DNA from: an uncultured Oscillospiraceae bacterium
Lineage (GTDB): Bacteria; Bacillota; Clostridia; Oscillospirales; Acutalibacteraceae
DNA length: 64,000 bases
NCBI GenBank assembly: GCA_900554535.1
Contig: USIA01000001.1
Coordinates: forward strand, 1-64,000
Direction of reading: 5' to 3'
This document shows, one piece after another, positions 50,710 to 59,499 of this stretch. Below the pieces are notes generated by a model. It searched no databases. It was given only the letters and a program-made list of their open reading frames with translations, and was not told the DNA's origin. Position 1 is the stretch's first letter; every line of letters starts with the position of its first letter. Made by a program: the position numbers and the translations under genes.

Positions 50710-51189
50710 TCAGAGGTAACGGATCTCTACGTGCATTTCGCCCTTTCCATCTGTCTCCATTACTGCATAGCTTGGACGGCGTCCCCGTTGTCTGGGATAA
50801 GCCAGACTTCCGGGATTTACCAGAAGCACACCTGATTCCTTTTCAACAACCGGTACGTGGATATGTCCGAAAAAAGCCGCATTGCATCCCCTTGAGCGGG
50901 CAGCTTCTGCCAGCTGATCAAAGGCCATGGATACACCGTAGTAATGACCATGAGTTACCAGGATCTTATTTCCCTCGACCTCGATCACATCTTCTCTCGG
51001 AAGATCCGAGAAAAAATCATTATTTCCGGACACAATACTGCAGGGACATTCTGCAAGGGCTTCGATATAAAATTCTCTGCCTTCCACATCTCCACAATGT
51101 ACCAGCATGTCAAAAGGAGCCTCCCGATTTATCGCGATCTCCAGGTTTTCATCTCTTCCGTGAGTATCGCTTACGATCAGCACCTTCAT
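50710..51189 (-). CDS. YfcE/MJ0936-family metallophosphodiesterase (2)
   Basis: A 159-residue calcineurin-like phosphodiesterase with the metal-binding motifs SDTHGR, VHCGDVE, SGNND, THGHYYG and FGHIHVP all present. These enzymes hydrolyse phosphodiesters in vitro; their natural substrates are unclear. ATG 51189 overlaps the XTPase stop by four bases. Last gene of a four-gene operon that also begins with a paralogue. Confidence 0.92.
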   Translation of the reverse strand: MKVLIVSDTHGRDENLEIAINREAPFDMLVHCGDVEGREFYIEALAECPCSIVSGNNDFFSDLPREDVIEVEGNKILVTHGHYYGVSMAFDQLAEAARSRGCNAAFFGHIHVPVVEKESGVLLVNPGSLAYPRQRGRRPSYAVMETDGKGEMHVEIRYL

Positions 51190-51770
51190 ACAAGCTCTTC
51201 CTTTATAAGGCAAAGAGCTTTTCCACGATGGCTGATCCTGTTCTTTTCTTCCATGGAAAGCTCTGCGGAAGTACAGCCATATTCCGGAAGATAAAAGATC
51301 GGGTCATAGCCAAAGCCATTCTCCCCTTTTTCCTCGTAGCCGATGCGGCCTTCCATGGCAGCACGGACTGTCTTTCTTCTGCCATCCGGGAAAACTGCCG
51401 CAATAGCACATACAAAACGTGCAGTACGTTTCTCATCGGGTACACCTTCCAGACGCTGGATCAGGTTTGCGTTTTTAATATGATAAGAAGTATCCTCACC
51501 CATATAGCGTGCGGAATAGATTCCCGGCTCTTTGTTCAGATAGTCGATCTCCAGACCGGAATCATCTGCCAGAACGATCTCGCCGGTCATTTTACTGATG
51601 GCTTCTGCCTTGATCATGGCATTTTCTTCAAAGCTTTTTCCGTTTTCTTCAATATCCGCATGGATCCCGGCATCCTTCAGGGAAAGGATCTCCAGGGAAG
51701 GATCCGCAAGTATCCTTCGGATTTCCTTCATTTTATCCTCGTTTCCGGTAGCAAAAATGATCTTTTTCAT
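51186..51770 (-). CDS. rdgB: XTP/dITP diphosphatase (RdgB/HAM1)
   Basis: A house-cleaning enzyme that removes non-canonical purine nucleotides. Of 194 residues, the N-terminus is IIFATGNEDKMKEIRRIL, followed by LADDSGLEIDYLN and the C-terminal SHRGKAL, all family hallmarks. It overlaps both neighbours by four bases. Confidence 0.96.
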   Translation of the reverse strand: MKKIIFATGNEDKMKEIRRILADPSLEILSLKDAGIHADIEENGKSFEENAMIKAEAISKMTGEIVLADDSGLEIDYLNKEPGIYSARYMGEDTSYHIKNANLIQRLEGVPDEKRTARFVCAIAAVFPDGRRKTVRAAMEGRIGYEEKGENGFGYDPIFYLPEYGCTSAELSMEEKNRISHRGKALCLIKEELV

Positions 51771-52924
51771 TCTTTAATACTTCCTTTCTTCGGCGGACGT
51801 GGTCCAAGAAACTGGTAATAGTAGGTTTTCATCATTCCGTTATAAATCTTACGGTTTTTATCTGCCTTTCGGCCGATGTCATTCTCTGCCTTGTCATAGG
51901 CAGTGATCAGATACATGGACCAGCGATCCAGCCCCTTATAGCTTTCACCGATCTCACGGTACAATGCAGGGAGATTGGATTTTTCTTCGATCCGCTCACC
52001 ATATGGCGGATTTGTCACGATAAAACCAAAGGGTTTGGAATGGCGGAGTTCACTGACTGGGCGCTGCTGGAAATGGATCAGCCTGTCCACTCCTGCCATT
52101 TTTGCGTTGGCGCGCGCTGCCTTAATGGCAGCTGCATCAATATCAAAGCCCTGGATATCGGTTTCAATATCAAGATTTACACGTTCTCTGGCTTCTTCTC
52201 TTGCATCCTCCCAGCATTCCTTCGGTATCAGATGCTCCCAGCTCTCGGCCAGAAAATGACGGTTCAGTCCCGGTGCCATATCCGCTGCCATCATTGCCGC
52301 CTCAATGGGAAAGGTACCGCTTCCGCAGAACGGATCGACAAGAATACGGTCCTTTTTCCAGGGAGTAAGCATCAGAAGAGCGCTGGCAAGAGTCTCGGTA
52401 ATAGGTGCCTTGACAGTCATCTGGCGATACCCTCTCTTATGAAGGGATACTCCTGAGGTGTCGATCCCGATCAGAGCTACGTCTTTCATAAAGGCCACAC
52501 GGATAGGAAATTCCGGACCATCTTCCGGAAACCAGGAAATCCCGTAGATGCCTTTGAGACGCTCTACAATGGCTTTTTTCATAATGGACTGGATATCAGA
52601 TGGACTGAAAAGCTTACTTTTGATGGAGTTTGCCTTGGCTACCCAGAATTTACCGTTTTTCGGTATGTAATTCTCCCATGGGAGAGCCTTGGTCTTTTCA
52701 AAAAGCTCATCAAAAGTCTCGGCCTTTACTTCGCCTATTTTCAGAAGCACACGTTCTGTGGTACGAAGGAACAGATTGGCGTCTGCCACACCCTGGGCAT
52801 CAGCCTCAAAGGTTACTCTTCCGTCTTCCACCCTGGTCACTTCATAGCCAAGATCCAGTATTTCACGCTTCAGCACCGCCTCTGTTCCAAAATGACAGGG
52901 CGCCGTTAATTCCCACAGATTCAT
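51767..52924 (-). CDS. THUMP-domain RNA (guanine-N2) methyltransferase, RlmL/YpsC-like
   Basis: A 385-residue class I methyltransferase with an N-terminal THUMP RNA-binding domain (about 1-160) and a Rossmann methyltransferase domain. Motifs are DPFCGSGTFPIEAA near residue 198 and the catalytic NPPYGERI near 310. Relatives such as RlmL methylate G2445 of 23S rRNA. It overlaps the flanking genes by four bases each. Confidence 0.93.
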   Translation of the reverse strand: MNLWELTAPCHFGTEAVLKREILDLGYEVTRVEDGRVTFEADAQGVADANLFLRTTERVLLKIGEVKAETFDELFEKTKALPWENYIPKNGKFWVAKANSIKSKLFSPSDIQSIMKKAIVERLKGIYGISWFPEDGPEFPIRVAFMKDVALIGIDTSGVSLHKRGYRQMTVKAPITETLASALLMLTPWKKDRILVDPFCGSGTFPIEAAMMAADMAPGLNRHFLAESWEHLIPKECWEDAREEARERVNLDIETDIQGFDIDAAAIKAARANAKMAGVDRLIHFQQRPVSELRHSKPFGFIVTNPPYGERIEEKSNLPALYREIGESYKGLDRWSMYLITAYDKAENDIGRKADKNRKIYNGMMKTYYYQFLGPRPPKKGSIKE

Positions 52925-53463
52925 AAAGTGATCTCCCGTACTGTATTTCCTTCAAAATCTTTAATGGTAAAAATTCCGTTCTCAAGGATTGCATAGGTCG
53001 GCGGGTTACCTTCCTTTGGAATGGATACGGAACCTGGGTTCAGAAGGATATAATTCCCCATATTTTCTGCCTTCAGCACATGTGTATGGCCGTGGATCAG
53101 AATGTCTCCGTCCATCATCGGCGGAAGATTATCCTTATTATAGATATGACCGTGTGTGGCGTACATCGTTTTTCCTTCGATGGCAAGGATACAGTAATCT
53201 GCCATAACCGGGAAGTCCAGGACCATCTGATCCACCTCTGCCTCACAGTTTCCGCGTACTGCATAGATCTGGTTTTTTCTCTCATTTAAAAGGCGGATGA
53301 CTTCCTTTGGTGCGTATTCCTTCGGAAGGTCATTTCTTGGTCCGTGATAAAGCAGATCTCCCAGAAGCACCAGTCTCTCCGCCTTCTCCTTGTCATATGC
53401 TTCCAGCATTTTCCGGCAGTAATATGCCGAACCATGTACATCGGACGCAAACATATATTTCAT
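52921..53463 (-). CDS. YfcE-family metallophosphodiesterase (1)
   Basis: A 180-residue calcineurin-like phosphodiesterase closest to E. coli YfcE: FASDVHGSAYYCRKML, VLLGDLLYHGPRND, VRGNCEAEVDQM, THGHIYNKDN and ILIHGHTHVLK supply the two-metal site. ATG 53463 is the start, with AAGGAGAA upstream; the frame before it is unsupported. It heads the operon that ends with its paralogue. Confidence 0.94.
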   Translation of the reverse strand: MKYMFASDVHGSAYYCRKMLEAYDKEKAERLVLLGDLLYHGPRNDLPKEYAPKEVIRLLNERKNQIYAVRGNCEAEVDQMVLDFPVMADYCILAIEGKTMYATHGHIYNKDNLPPMMDGDILIHGHTHVLKAENMGNYILLNPGSVSIPKEGNPPTYAILENGIFTIKDFEGNTVREITL

Positions 53464-53589
53464 AAGCTTTTCTCCTTGTAATTTGTGTTGTTTTTTATCT
53501 CTGTTCTTTACATTATCATGATTTCCTTTAAAATACAAGATTTGTTACAGATATGCATTCGCAATCTATTTTGATATCGTCCGCTTTTT

Positions 53590-53922
53590 TTATCCGCGCA
53601 CAAGATTTCTCCCTCTGTAGGCTGCAAATCCACCGATCACGGACCTGGTACGACAGCCCTGTCTTGCCAGGCTCCGGGCAGCCTGCATGCTGGCGCCGCC
53701 GCGGTCGCAGTAAAATATCAGCAGCTTATCTTTGGGAAAACGATATTTCTGATCCTGTTTTTTCTCAAGATATTCCTCCAGCTCTCTGTATGGAATATTT
53801 ACCGCGTTCCGGACATGTCCCCTTCTGTAGGCAGCAGGATCCCGGAGATCTATGATAACAGCGTCGCTGCGCTCCACATAATAATCCAGCATTTTTGCAG
53901 AGATAGTTTCGATCTGAAACAT
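53590..53922 (-). CDS. Single-domain rhodanese-like protein
   Basis: A 110-residue rhodanese domain with the CH2A-like RRGHVRNAVNIPYREL and the active-site loop with Cys in FYCDRGGASMQ, so sulfur transfer is plausible. The C-terminal GGFAAYRG is also typical. AGGAGATTT precedes ATG 53922. It may supply sulfane sulfur in thiolation pathways; the partner is unknown. Confidence 0.9.
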   Translation of the reverse strand: MFQIETISAKMLDYYVERSDAVIIDLRDPAAYRRGHVRNAVNIPYRELEEYLEKKQDQKYRFPKDKLLIFYCDRGGASMQAARSLARQGCRTRSVIGGFAAYRGRNLVRG

Positions 53923-53990
53923 GGAAAAAATCTCCTCTTTTTGGTATATTATATGGAAGCTTCCGGGTGAATGTTCCCTTATATGTATTT

Positions 53991-54024
53991 AAGCGGGAAA
54001 AGCCATCTCTGACTTTTCCCGCTT
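53991..54024. terminator. Terminator between small gene and rhodanese
   Basis: AAGCGGGAAAAG (53991-54002) pairs perfectly with 54013-54024. T residues on the plus side and AAAAG within the stem make it a moderate terminator on either strand. Confidence 0.65.
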
Positions 54025-54034
54025 TTCTTATCCT

Positions 54035-54238
54035 TTAATATCTGTCAGAGCCTCTGTCCTTCTCAGAATCATATTCATCGGAAATTTTGTTTCCGTAGCT
54101 GCTTTTGGAACTGTTTCTGGAAGAATTTCCCGAACTGTTCTTAGAGCTGTTTTTTCCGCAGTTTCTGGAAGCACTTTCCCCGTGATTTTTTCCTGCATAA
54201 TTAGACTCATTTCTGTCTGTTTCGTAATTTTTCGCCAT
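54035..54238 (-). CDS. Small Asn/Ser/Lys-rich protein
   Basis: A 67-residue low-complexity hydrophilic protein (repeated Asn-Ser-Ser and Ser-Lys-Asn units between about 25 and 50, ending SDRY). A perfect AGGAGGT eight bases before ATG 54238 argues that it is really translated. There is no signal peptide. Similar short Asn-rich proteins are known in Lachnospiraceae without assigned function; a spore-associated role is a guess. Confidence 0.6.
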   Translation of the reverse strand: MAKNYETDRNESNYAGKNHGESASRNCGKNSSKNSSGNSSRNSSKSSYGNKISDEYDSEKDRGSDRY

Positions 54239-54453
54239 TTGAATTACCTCCTGATGAAGTTGATTTTACGGCTTTCCGAAGCTTTCTGCCGCTTTTTATT
54301 ACAGGAAATAGTATCCCAAAAAGTTTGGAGATTATTCGCCAAAATCATATTGCTTTTTTTTCCAGTTTATATTATAATCATTCTTGTAAAAAGAATTTAC
54401 CCTTCAAAAATTTTTTTTACATAACCCCTTATTTAATTATTTATACTCCCCTC
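54239..54453. other. AT-rich gap without a gene
   Basis: An AT-rich stretch with several T-runs and a hydrophobic plus-strand frame (54182-54424) that lacks a ribosome site and resembles nothing. I see the promoter region of the Asn-rich gene on the minus strand and nothing else. Confidence 0.4.
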
Positions 54454-54486
54454 GAAACACCCGGTAGCTCCCCTACCGGGTGTTTC
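54454..54486. terminator. Stand-alone hairpin terminator
   Basis: A 14-bp perfect stem (54454-54467 with 54473-54486) with a five-base loop, flanked by CTC on both sides. It lies 8 bp from the next terminator. Confidence 0.75.
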
Positions 54487-54493
54487 TCTATAC

Positions 54494-54543
54494 AAAAACA
54501 AGCCGCCGGATGACGATCACAGTCGCTCCGGCAGCTTGTTTTT
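54494..54543 (-). terminator. Terminator of the CDF exporter gene
   Basis: AAAACAAGC...CGGA at about 54494-54510 pairs with TCCGG...GCTTGTTTT at about 54526-54543. The A-run on the left gives the U-tract for the minus-strand transcript. Confidence 0.85.
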
Positions 54544-55472
54544 TATCCGTTGATCGGATTTACATGCACCATACAGTGCTTTACATCTTTGAATTTATTC
54601 TCGATCGTATGATGTACATTTTCCGCAATATCATGTGCATCAAAAAGGGAAATACTTCCATCTGCTGCGATCTCGATATCCACATACATCTTGGATCCGA
54701 AAAGACGGGTTTTAAGAAGGTCTACTCTTCTGACGCCCGGTACCTTGAGGATCTCTCTCTTCATGAATTCCTCAGTTTTTGCATCACAGGAATGATCTAC
54801 CATCTTGTCAATGGCATCCCTGAAAATGTCGATCGATGCCTTGGCGATCATAACGCAGATCACGATACTGGCGATCGGGTCCAGGATCGGGTATCCCAGT
54901 CTTGCACCGAAGATGCCGACAAACGCTCCGATAGAGGAAAGTGCATCTGAACGATGGTGCCATGCATCTGCCATCAGGGCTCCTGAATTAATCTTCTTTG
55001 CGGCACCTCTTGTATACCAGAACATCCACTCTTTTACCACAATGGATACCACTGCTGCAATCAGTGCAAGTGTTCCCGGAATGGCAATGGTTCCACCGGA
55101 TGTGCTTTTTACGATATCACGGGCACCGGTAATTCCGATCCCGAGACCAGTGACAAGCAGCATTCCTGCAAGGACAATGGAAGAAACACACTCCATTCTT
55201 TCATGTCCGTACTGGTGCTCTTTGTCTGATTTCTTTGTAGAAAGACGGACACCGATGATTACGATGAAGGTGCTTCCCACATCTGATGCAGAATGAATGG
55301 CATCCGAGATCATTGCTCCTGAATGTGCCACAATACCTGCGATCAGTTTAAATACAGATAATAAAAGGTTTACCAGAATACTGATCCCGGATACTTTCAT
55401 TGCTGTCTGCTGTTCCCATGAAGCTGTTTTTTCTGTATCATGTATAATTGTTTTGTTTTCTGTGTGTTCCAT
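54543..55472 (-). CDS. Cation diffusion facilitator, probable Co/Ni exporter
   Basis: A 309-residue CDF protein with six helices. The metal-site residues show in SDAIHSASDVGST (helix 2, DxxxSxxD) and ADAWHHRSDALSS (helix 5, HxxxD), and the C-terminal cytoplasmic domain ends with HCMVHVNP. It exports divalent metal against protons. The NiCo riboswitch in its leader argues for cobalt and nickel rather than zinc or manganese. GGAGG precedes ATG 55472. Confidence 0.93.
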   Translation of the reverse strand: MEHTENKTIIHDTEKTASWEQQTAMKVSGISILVNLLLSVFKLIAGIVAHSGAMISDAIHSASDVGSTFIVIIGVRLSTKKSDKEHQYGHERMECVSSIVLAGMLLVTGLGIGITGARDIVKSTSGGTIAIPGTLALIAAVVSIVVKEWMFWYTRGAAKKINSGALMADAWHHRSDALSSIGAFVGIFGARLGYPILDPIASIVICVMIAKASIDIFRDAIDKMVDHSCDAKTEEFMKREILKVPGVRRVDLLKTRLFGSKMYVDIEIAADGSISLFDAHDIAENVHHTIENKFKDVKHCMVHVNPING

Positions 55473-55532
55473 AAACAGGACCTCCTTTTAAATATATGAT
55501 CAGGTTCTTCTTATGGCACAACATTTTCCGTG

Positions 55533-55583
55533 AAAAAACCGACGGTTCCTTCACTACTCGCTGCAGTGCGATTTTCCGCCGGT
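55533..55583 (-). terminator. Second terminator-like hairpin in CDF leader
   Basis: On the minus strand ACCGGCGG (55583-55576) pairs with CCGTCGGT (55545-55538), followed by six U. It sits about 60 bp before the CDF start and downstream of the riboswitch terminator, so transcripts meet two terminators in series. Whether this one is also regulated is not visible. Confidence 0.7.
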
Positions 55584-55644
55584 GTTCTTTCTTTTCTGTA
55601 TAGGGATATCCCAGCTTCTACCTTCTGTTCCATCCATATTTTGC

Positions 55645-55850
55645 AGTAAAAAAGACATACCTGCGAAACATACACTGTCCCGCAGATATGTCTGAAAGCA
55701 AAGTCACATTCTGCTTCACCTCATATTCCGTGAATGCAGGTTCTTTGCAATTACGTTTAAATCCATATCCGCTGCCGCTTCCTGCGGCCCGGCCCCATGC
55801 CTTCGATAAATATTTTCGATTCCGAAAAGCATCGCCTGCTCAGTTTGTAC
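55645..55850 (-). promoter_or_regulatory. NiCo (czcD) riboswitch with expanded arm and terminator
   Basis: Read on the minus strand the leader shows the conserved core ACTGAGCAGGC (from about 55844), then GCCGGGC and GAAGCGGCAGC, and finally ATCTGCGGGACAGT (ending near 55674), the landmarks of the cobalt/nickel-sensing NiCo riboswitch. GCGGATATG and CATATCTGC close a stem whose loop is enlarged by about 70 nt carrying further hairpins. AGACATATCTGCG can instead pair with CGCAGG-TATGTCT (55651-55692) to form a terminator with six U. Ligand binding would prevent that terminator and switch the CDF gene on. Confidence 0.88.
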
Positions 55851-56080
55851 TGTTGATCTCGCATCCTGTTCGAATGTAATGCAGTGCAAAGAGAATTTTT
55901 ACAGTCTTACGGGTCTCCCGCTTAACTTCTCAGAAAGGATACACCATATGCCCTCTGTTAGTCAAGCCAAAGTTTTTTATTTTACAGGTAGATATCTTCA
56001 ACTTTCTGTTTATTCCATGTCTGGAAACATGCTTCGCACTGCACAGTTCTATATCAAATAATAGATTCTCAGTTGTTTGT
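55851..56080. other. Leader/promoter region upstream of riboswitch
   Basis: No gene seen. On the minus strand TTGACTAACAGAGGGC (around 55950-55965) may hold the -35 of the riboswitch transcript. The plus-strand short frames here lack ribosome sites. Confidence 0.35.
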
Positions 56081-56114
56081 CAAAAAACCGGGAGCGGATA
56101 AATCCACTCCCGGT
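56081..56114 (-). terminator. Terminator of pckA
   Basis: ACCGGGAG (56087-56094) pairs with CTCCCGGT (56107-56114); six U follow on the minus strand. Confidence 0.9.
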
Positions 56115-56149
56115 CAAATCTACGATCTGTATTCAGTTGGAATGATCGA

Positions 56150-57754
56150 TTATGCCTGCGGGCCAGCAGCAACGAGTGCTTTACCAGCAGCATTTCCTTC
56201 ATATTTAACAAAGTTCTTAACGAATCTTGCAGCAAGATCTTTAGCCTTTGTCTCCCACTCTGCAGCGTCTGCATATGTGTCACGTGGGTCAAGGATTGCA
56301 GGATCTACGCCTGGAAGCTCTGTCGGAACCTCGAAGTTGAAGAATGGGATCTTCTTTGTCGGAGCTTTAAGAATAGATCCGTCAAGGATAGCATCGATGA
56401 TACCACGAGTATCTTTGATGGAGATACGTTTTCCAGTTCCGTTCCATCCTGTGTTAACGAGGTATGCTTTCGCACCGCTCTTCTCCATTTTCTTAACGAG
56501 CTCCTCAGCATATTTTGTCGGGTGAAGCTCAAGGAATGCCTGTCCGAAGCAAGCGGAGAATGTAGGAGTAGGCTCTGTGATTCCACGCTCTGTACCAGCA
56601 AGTTTAGCTGTGAATCCGGAAAGGAAGTAGTACTGTGTCTGCTCCGGTGTCAGGATAGATACTGGAGGAAGTACGCCGAATGCATCTGCGGACAGGAAGA
56701 TAACTTCTTTAGCTGCCGGTGCAGAAGATACCGGGCGAACGATGTTCTCGATGTGGTTGATCGGGTAGGAAACACGTGTGTTCTCTGTTACGCTCTTGTC
56801 AGCGAAGTCGATCTTTCCATCTTTATCAAGTGTTACATTCTCAAGAAGAGCGTTTCTCTTGATCGCATTGTAGATGTCCGGCTCAGACTCTTTGTCAAGG
56901 TTGATAACCTTAGCGTAGCATCCACCCTCGAAGTTGAATACTCCGTTGTCATCCCAGCCGTGCTCGTCATCACCGATCAGAAGACGCTTAGGATCTGTGG
57001 AAAGTGTTGTTTTACCTGTTCCGGAAAGACCGAAGAAGATTGCTGTGTTCTCTCCGTTAAGGTCTGTATTTGCAGAGCAGTGCATGGAAGCAATGCCCTT
57101 AAGCGGCAGATAGTAGTTCATCATGGAGAACATACCTTTCTTCATCTCTCCGCCGTACCATGTATTTACGATAACCTGCTCACGGCTTGTAATGTTGAAC
57201 ATTACAGCTGTCTCAGAGTTAAGACCCAGCTCTTTGTAGTTCTCAACTTTAGCCTTGGATGCGTTGTAAACAACGAAATCTGGCTCAAAGTTCTCAAGTT
57301 CCTCAGCTGTTGGCTGAATGAACATGTTTGTTACGAAGTGTGCCTGCCAAGCAACCTCAACGATGAAACGGATAGCCATACGTGTATCTTTGTTAGCTCC
57401 GCAGAATGCATCTACTACGAAAAGTCTCTTGTTGGAAAGCTCTTTCTTAGCAAGATCTTTAACTGCAGCCCATGCTTCCTGAGTTGCCGGATGGTTATCG
57501 TTTTTGTACTCATCGGATGTCCACCAAACTGTGTCTTTGGAGTTCTCATCCATAACGATATATTTGTCTTTAGGGGAACGTCCTGTGTAGATACCTGTCA
57601 TTACATTGACAGCACCAAGCTCGCTGACCCGACCAATCTCAAAGCCCTCAAGCTCAGATTTGGTCTCTTCCTCGAATAATACATCGTAAGAAGGATTGTA
57701 CACGATCTCAGTTGTTCCGGTAATACCATACTTTGTTAAATCGATTTTTGCCAT
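56150..57754 (-). CDS. pckA: Phosphoenolpyruvate carboxykinase (ATP)
   Basis: ATP-type PEP carboxykinase, 534 residues, interconverting oxaloacetate and PEP. In gut anaerobes it usually runs toward oxaloacetate to fix CO2 for succinate or aspartate. The kinase P-loop [11 protein letters not shown] is near residue 245, followed by [20 protein letters not shown] with the metal-binding Asp residues, and [10 protein letters not shown] near the N-terminus. Single gene with its own promoter and terminator. Confidence 0.97.
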   Translation of the reverse strand: MAKIDLTKYGITGTTEIVYNPSYDVLFEEETKSELEGFEIGRVSELGAVNVMTGIYTGRSPKDKYIVMDENSKDTVWWTSDEYKNDNHPATQEAWAAVKDLAKKELSNKRLFVVDAFCGANKDTRMAIRFIVEVAWQAHFVTNMFIQPTAEELENFEPDFVVYNASKAKVENYKELGLNSETAVMFNITSREQVIVNTWYGGEMKKGMFSMMNYYLPLKGIASMHCSANTDLNGENTAIFFGLSGTGKTTLSTDPKRLLIGDDEHGWDDNGVFNFEGGCYAKVINLDKESEPDIYNAIKRNALLENVTLDKDGKIDFADKSVTENTRVSYPINHIENIVRPVSSAPAAKEVIFLSADAFGVLPPVSILTPEQTQYYFLSGFTAKLAGTERGITEPTPTFSACFGQAFLELHPTKYAEELVKKMEKSGAKAYLVNTGWNGTGKRISIKDTRGIIDAILDGSILKAPTKKIPFFNFEVPTELPGVDPAILDPRDTYADAAEWETKAKDLAARFVKNFVKYEGNAAGKALVAAGPQA

Positions 57755-57861
57755 CTTAACATTTACCTCTCTTCTTTAATAGTAATTATGATAGCCACCT
57801 ACTTTTGCAGGTTTTTGTCATCCTGCCATAGGAATTGGTCATTCCAACATCCCTATCCACA

Positions 57862-57889
57862 ATTATACATAAATTGTACGTAAAAGCAA
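57862..57889 (-). promoter_or_regulatory. pckA promoter
   Basis: TTGCTT (57884-57889) and TATAAT (57862-57867) on the minus strand, 16 bp apart. CGTAAAA/TTTTACG repeats just upstream (about 57880-57918) may bind a regulator. Confidence 0.7.
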
Positions 57890-57972
57890 CCAAAAAAATT
57901 CATTTTACGCAAAAAAATGATAAATCTTTAACAGTGACGTTTTGGTGCTGTCAGATTTTATTTCATCTACAC

Positions 57973-58044
57973 TTGACTTTTTCAGAATAATAGCTACAAT
58001 ATATCTGATTATAGTTATTATATATATTTATAATAGCAACTATA
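57973..58044 (+). promoter_or_regulatory. Promoter and dyad upstream of ThrE-like gene
   Basis: TTGACT (57973-57978) and TACAAT (57995-58000), 16 bp apart. An imperfect dyad, ATAGTTATTATA at 58011 against TATAATAGCAACTAT ending near 58044, covers the likely transcription start and could be an operator. Confidence 0.5.
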
Positions 58045-58075
58045 TGATTTTAATATATAGAAAGAAGTGATTTCT

Positions 58076-59404
58076 ATGTCAGATATTCTGATCAAACGTA
58101 ATCATATGGAAATCCCCTGGCACAACTACGTAAGCGCCAGGAACAGCCAGCCCATCACCGAGGCTTCTCTTTCCGAAAAAGCTTCCCTGATCGGCCGTAC
58201 AGGCATGATGCTTCTCTCCTGTGGGACCGGTGCCTGGCGGGTACGGAGTTCCATGAATACATTGTCAGAAGCACTTGGCATCACCTGCTCCGCAGATATC
58301 GGACTAATGTCTATAAGCTACACCTGCTTTGACGGTGAGAGCAGTTTTTCCCATGCACTTAGTCTGACTACCACCGGCGTAAATACTTCCAGACTGAACA
58401 GGCTGGAACATTTTGTCAGTGATTTTCCTGCGGAGGGTATCCATATGAGCGGTGAAGCACTGCACAGTCAGTTAGATGAGATCGAGCGGATCCACGGGCT
58501 TTATTCCCCTGCATCCCTGGGACTGGCTTCTGCACTGGCCTGTGGTGCATTTACTTTTCTTCTGGGCGGTGGCCCGCTGGAAATGATCCTGGCTTTTGCA
58601 GGCGCAGGCATCGGAAACGCCATCCGCTGCAAGCTTGGCAAGCATCATTTTACTCTGTTTATGTGCATTGCAGTTTCTGTTTCCTCCGCCTGTCTTGTAT
58701 ATGCAGGCTTCCTGAAGCTGGCAGAGCTTCTGTTCCACATTTCCGTCCAGCATGAGGCCGGATACATCTGTTCCATGCTGTTTATCATTCCGGGCTTTCC
58801 GTTTATCACAAGCGGGATCGACCTTGCCAAGCTGGATATGCGTTCCGGTCTGGAACGACTGGCCTACGCCATTATTGTTGTAATGGTGGCTGCTGTCTCT
58901 GCCTGGCTGATGGCACTGCTTCTTCATCTGAAGCCTGTGGATTTCCTGCCTCTGGAGCTTTCGGCAGCTCAGAGGATCCTGTTCCGGCTTCTGGCAAGCT
59001 TCTGCGGGGTATTCGGCTTTTCGGTCATGTTCAACAGCCCTGTCCGTCTAGCCGCAGCTGCCGCCTTCATCGGCGCACTGTCCAACACTTTACGTCTGGA
59101 GCTTGTTGATCTTGCCGGTTTTCCACCTGCTGCCGCGGCTTTTTTCGGAGCACTGACAGCCGGACTTCTGGCCTCCCTCATCAAAACAAAAGTGGGATAT
59201 CCCAGGATTTCCATTACCGTGCCATCCATTGTGATCATGGTTCCCGGACTTTATCTCTACCGGGCGATCTACAATCTGGGGATCATGTCCCTAAATGTTT
59301 CCGCCTCCTGGTTTGCAGCTGCGATCCTGATCATCGTTGCTCTTCCCCTGGGCCTTATTTTCGCCAGGATCCTTACGGACAAAATGTTCCGCTACTGCAC
59401 CTGA
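58076..59404 (+). CDS. ThrE-family threonine/serine exporter
   Basis: A 442-residue membrane protein joining a ThrE (DUF1212) domain with about five helices and a ThrE_2 domain with five more. The N-terminal soluble part has GTGAWRVRSSMNTLSEALG, the family hallmark before the first helix. C. glutamicum ThrE exports threonine and serine; other members may move short peptides or acids. ATG 58076 follows AAAGAAGTG; a GTG nine bases upstream lies inside that site. Confidence 0.87.
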   Translation: MSDILIKRNHMEIPWHNYVSARNSQPITEASLSEKASLIGRTGMMLLSCGTGAWRVRSSMNTLSEALGITCSADIGLMSISYTCFDGESSFSHALSLTTTGVNTSRLNRLEHFVSDFPAEGIHMSGEALHSQLDEIERIHGLYSPASLGLASALACGAFTFLLGGGPLEMILAFAGAGIGNAIRCKLGKHHFTLFMCIAVSVSSACLVYAGFLKLAELLFHISVQHEAGYICSMLFIIPGFPFITSGIDLAKLDMRSGLERLAYAIIVVMVAAVSAWLMALLLHLKPVDFLPLELSAAQRILFRLLASFCGVFGFSVMFNSPVRLAAAAAFIGALSNTLRLELVDLAGFPPAAAAFFGALTAGLLASLIKTKVGYPRISITVPSIVIMVPGLYLYRAIYNLGIMSLNVSASWFAAAILIIVALPLGLIFARILTDKMFRYCT

Positions 59405-59413
59405 TGGGCATAC

Positions 59414-59495
59414 AAAAAGGACTGCTTTCTGTAGCTTCCGGTCATCAACTATCCTTCTGATAACCGGAGCAATACAAAAGCAGTCCTTTTTTGTA
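59414..59495. terminator. Long bidirectional terminator
   Basis: AAAAAGGACTGCTTT (from about 59415) pairs with AAAGCAGTCCTTTTT (to about 59491), with an inner TCCGGT/ACCGGA stem. It separates convergent genes. Confidence 0.85.
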
Positions 59496-59499
59496 CACT

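Noticed and set aside
50649..51818. 389-codon plus-strand frame across the phosphodiesterase and XTPase genes
   Set aside because: It is antisense to two well-supported overlapping genes and lacks a ribosome site.
55473..55650. yybP-ykoY manganese riboswitch before the CDF gene
   Set aside because: Its conserved core was not seen. The NiCo landmarks further upstream explain the leader better.
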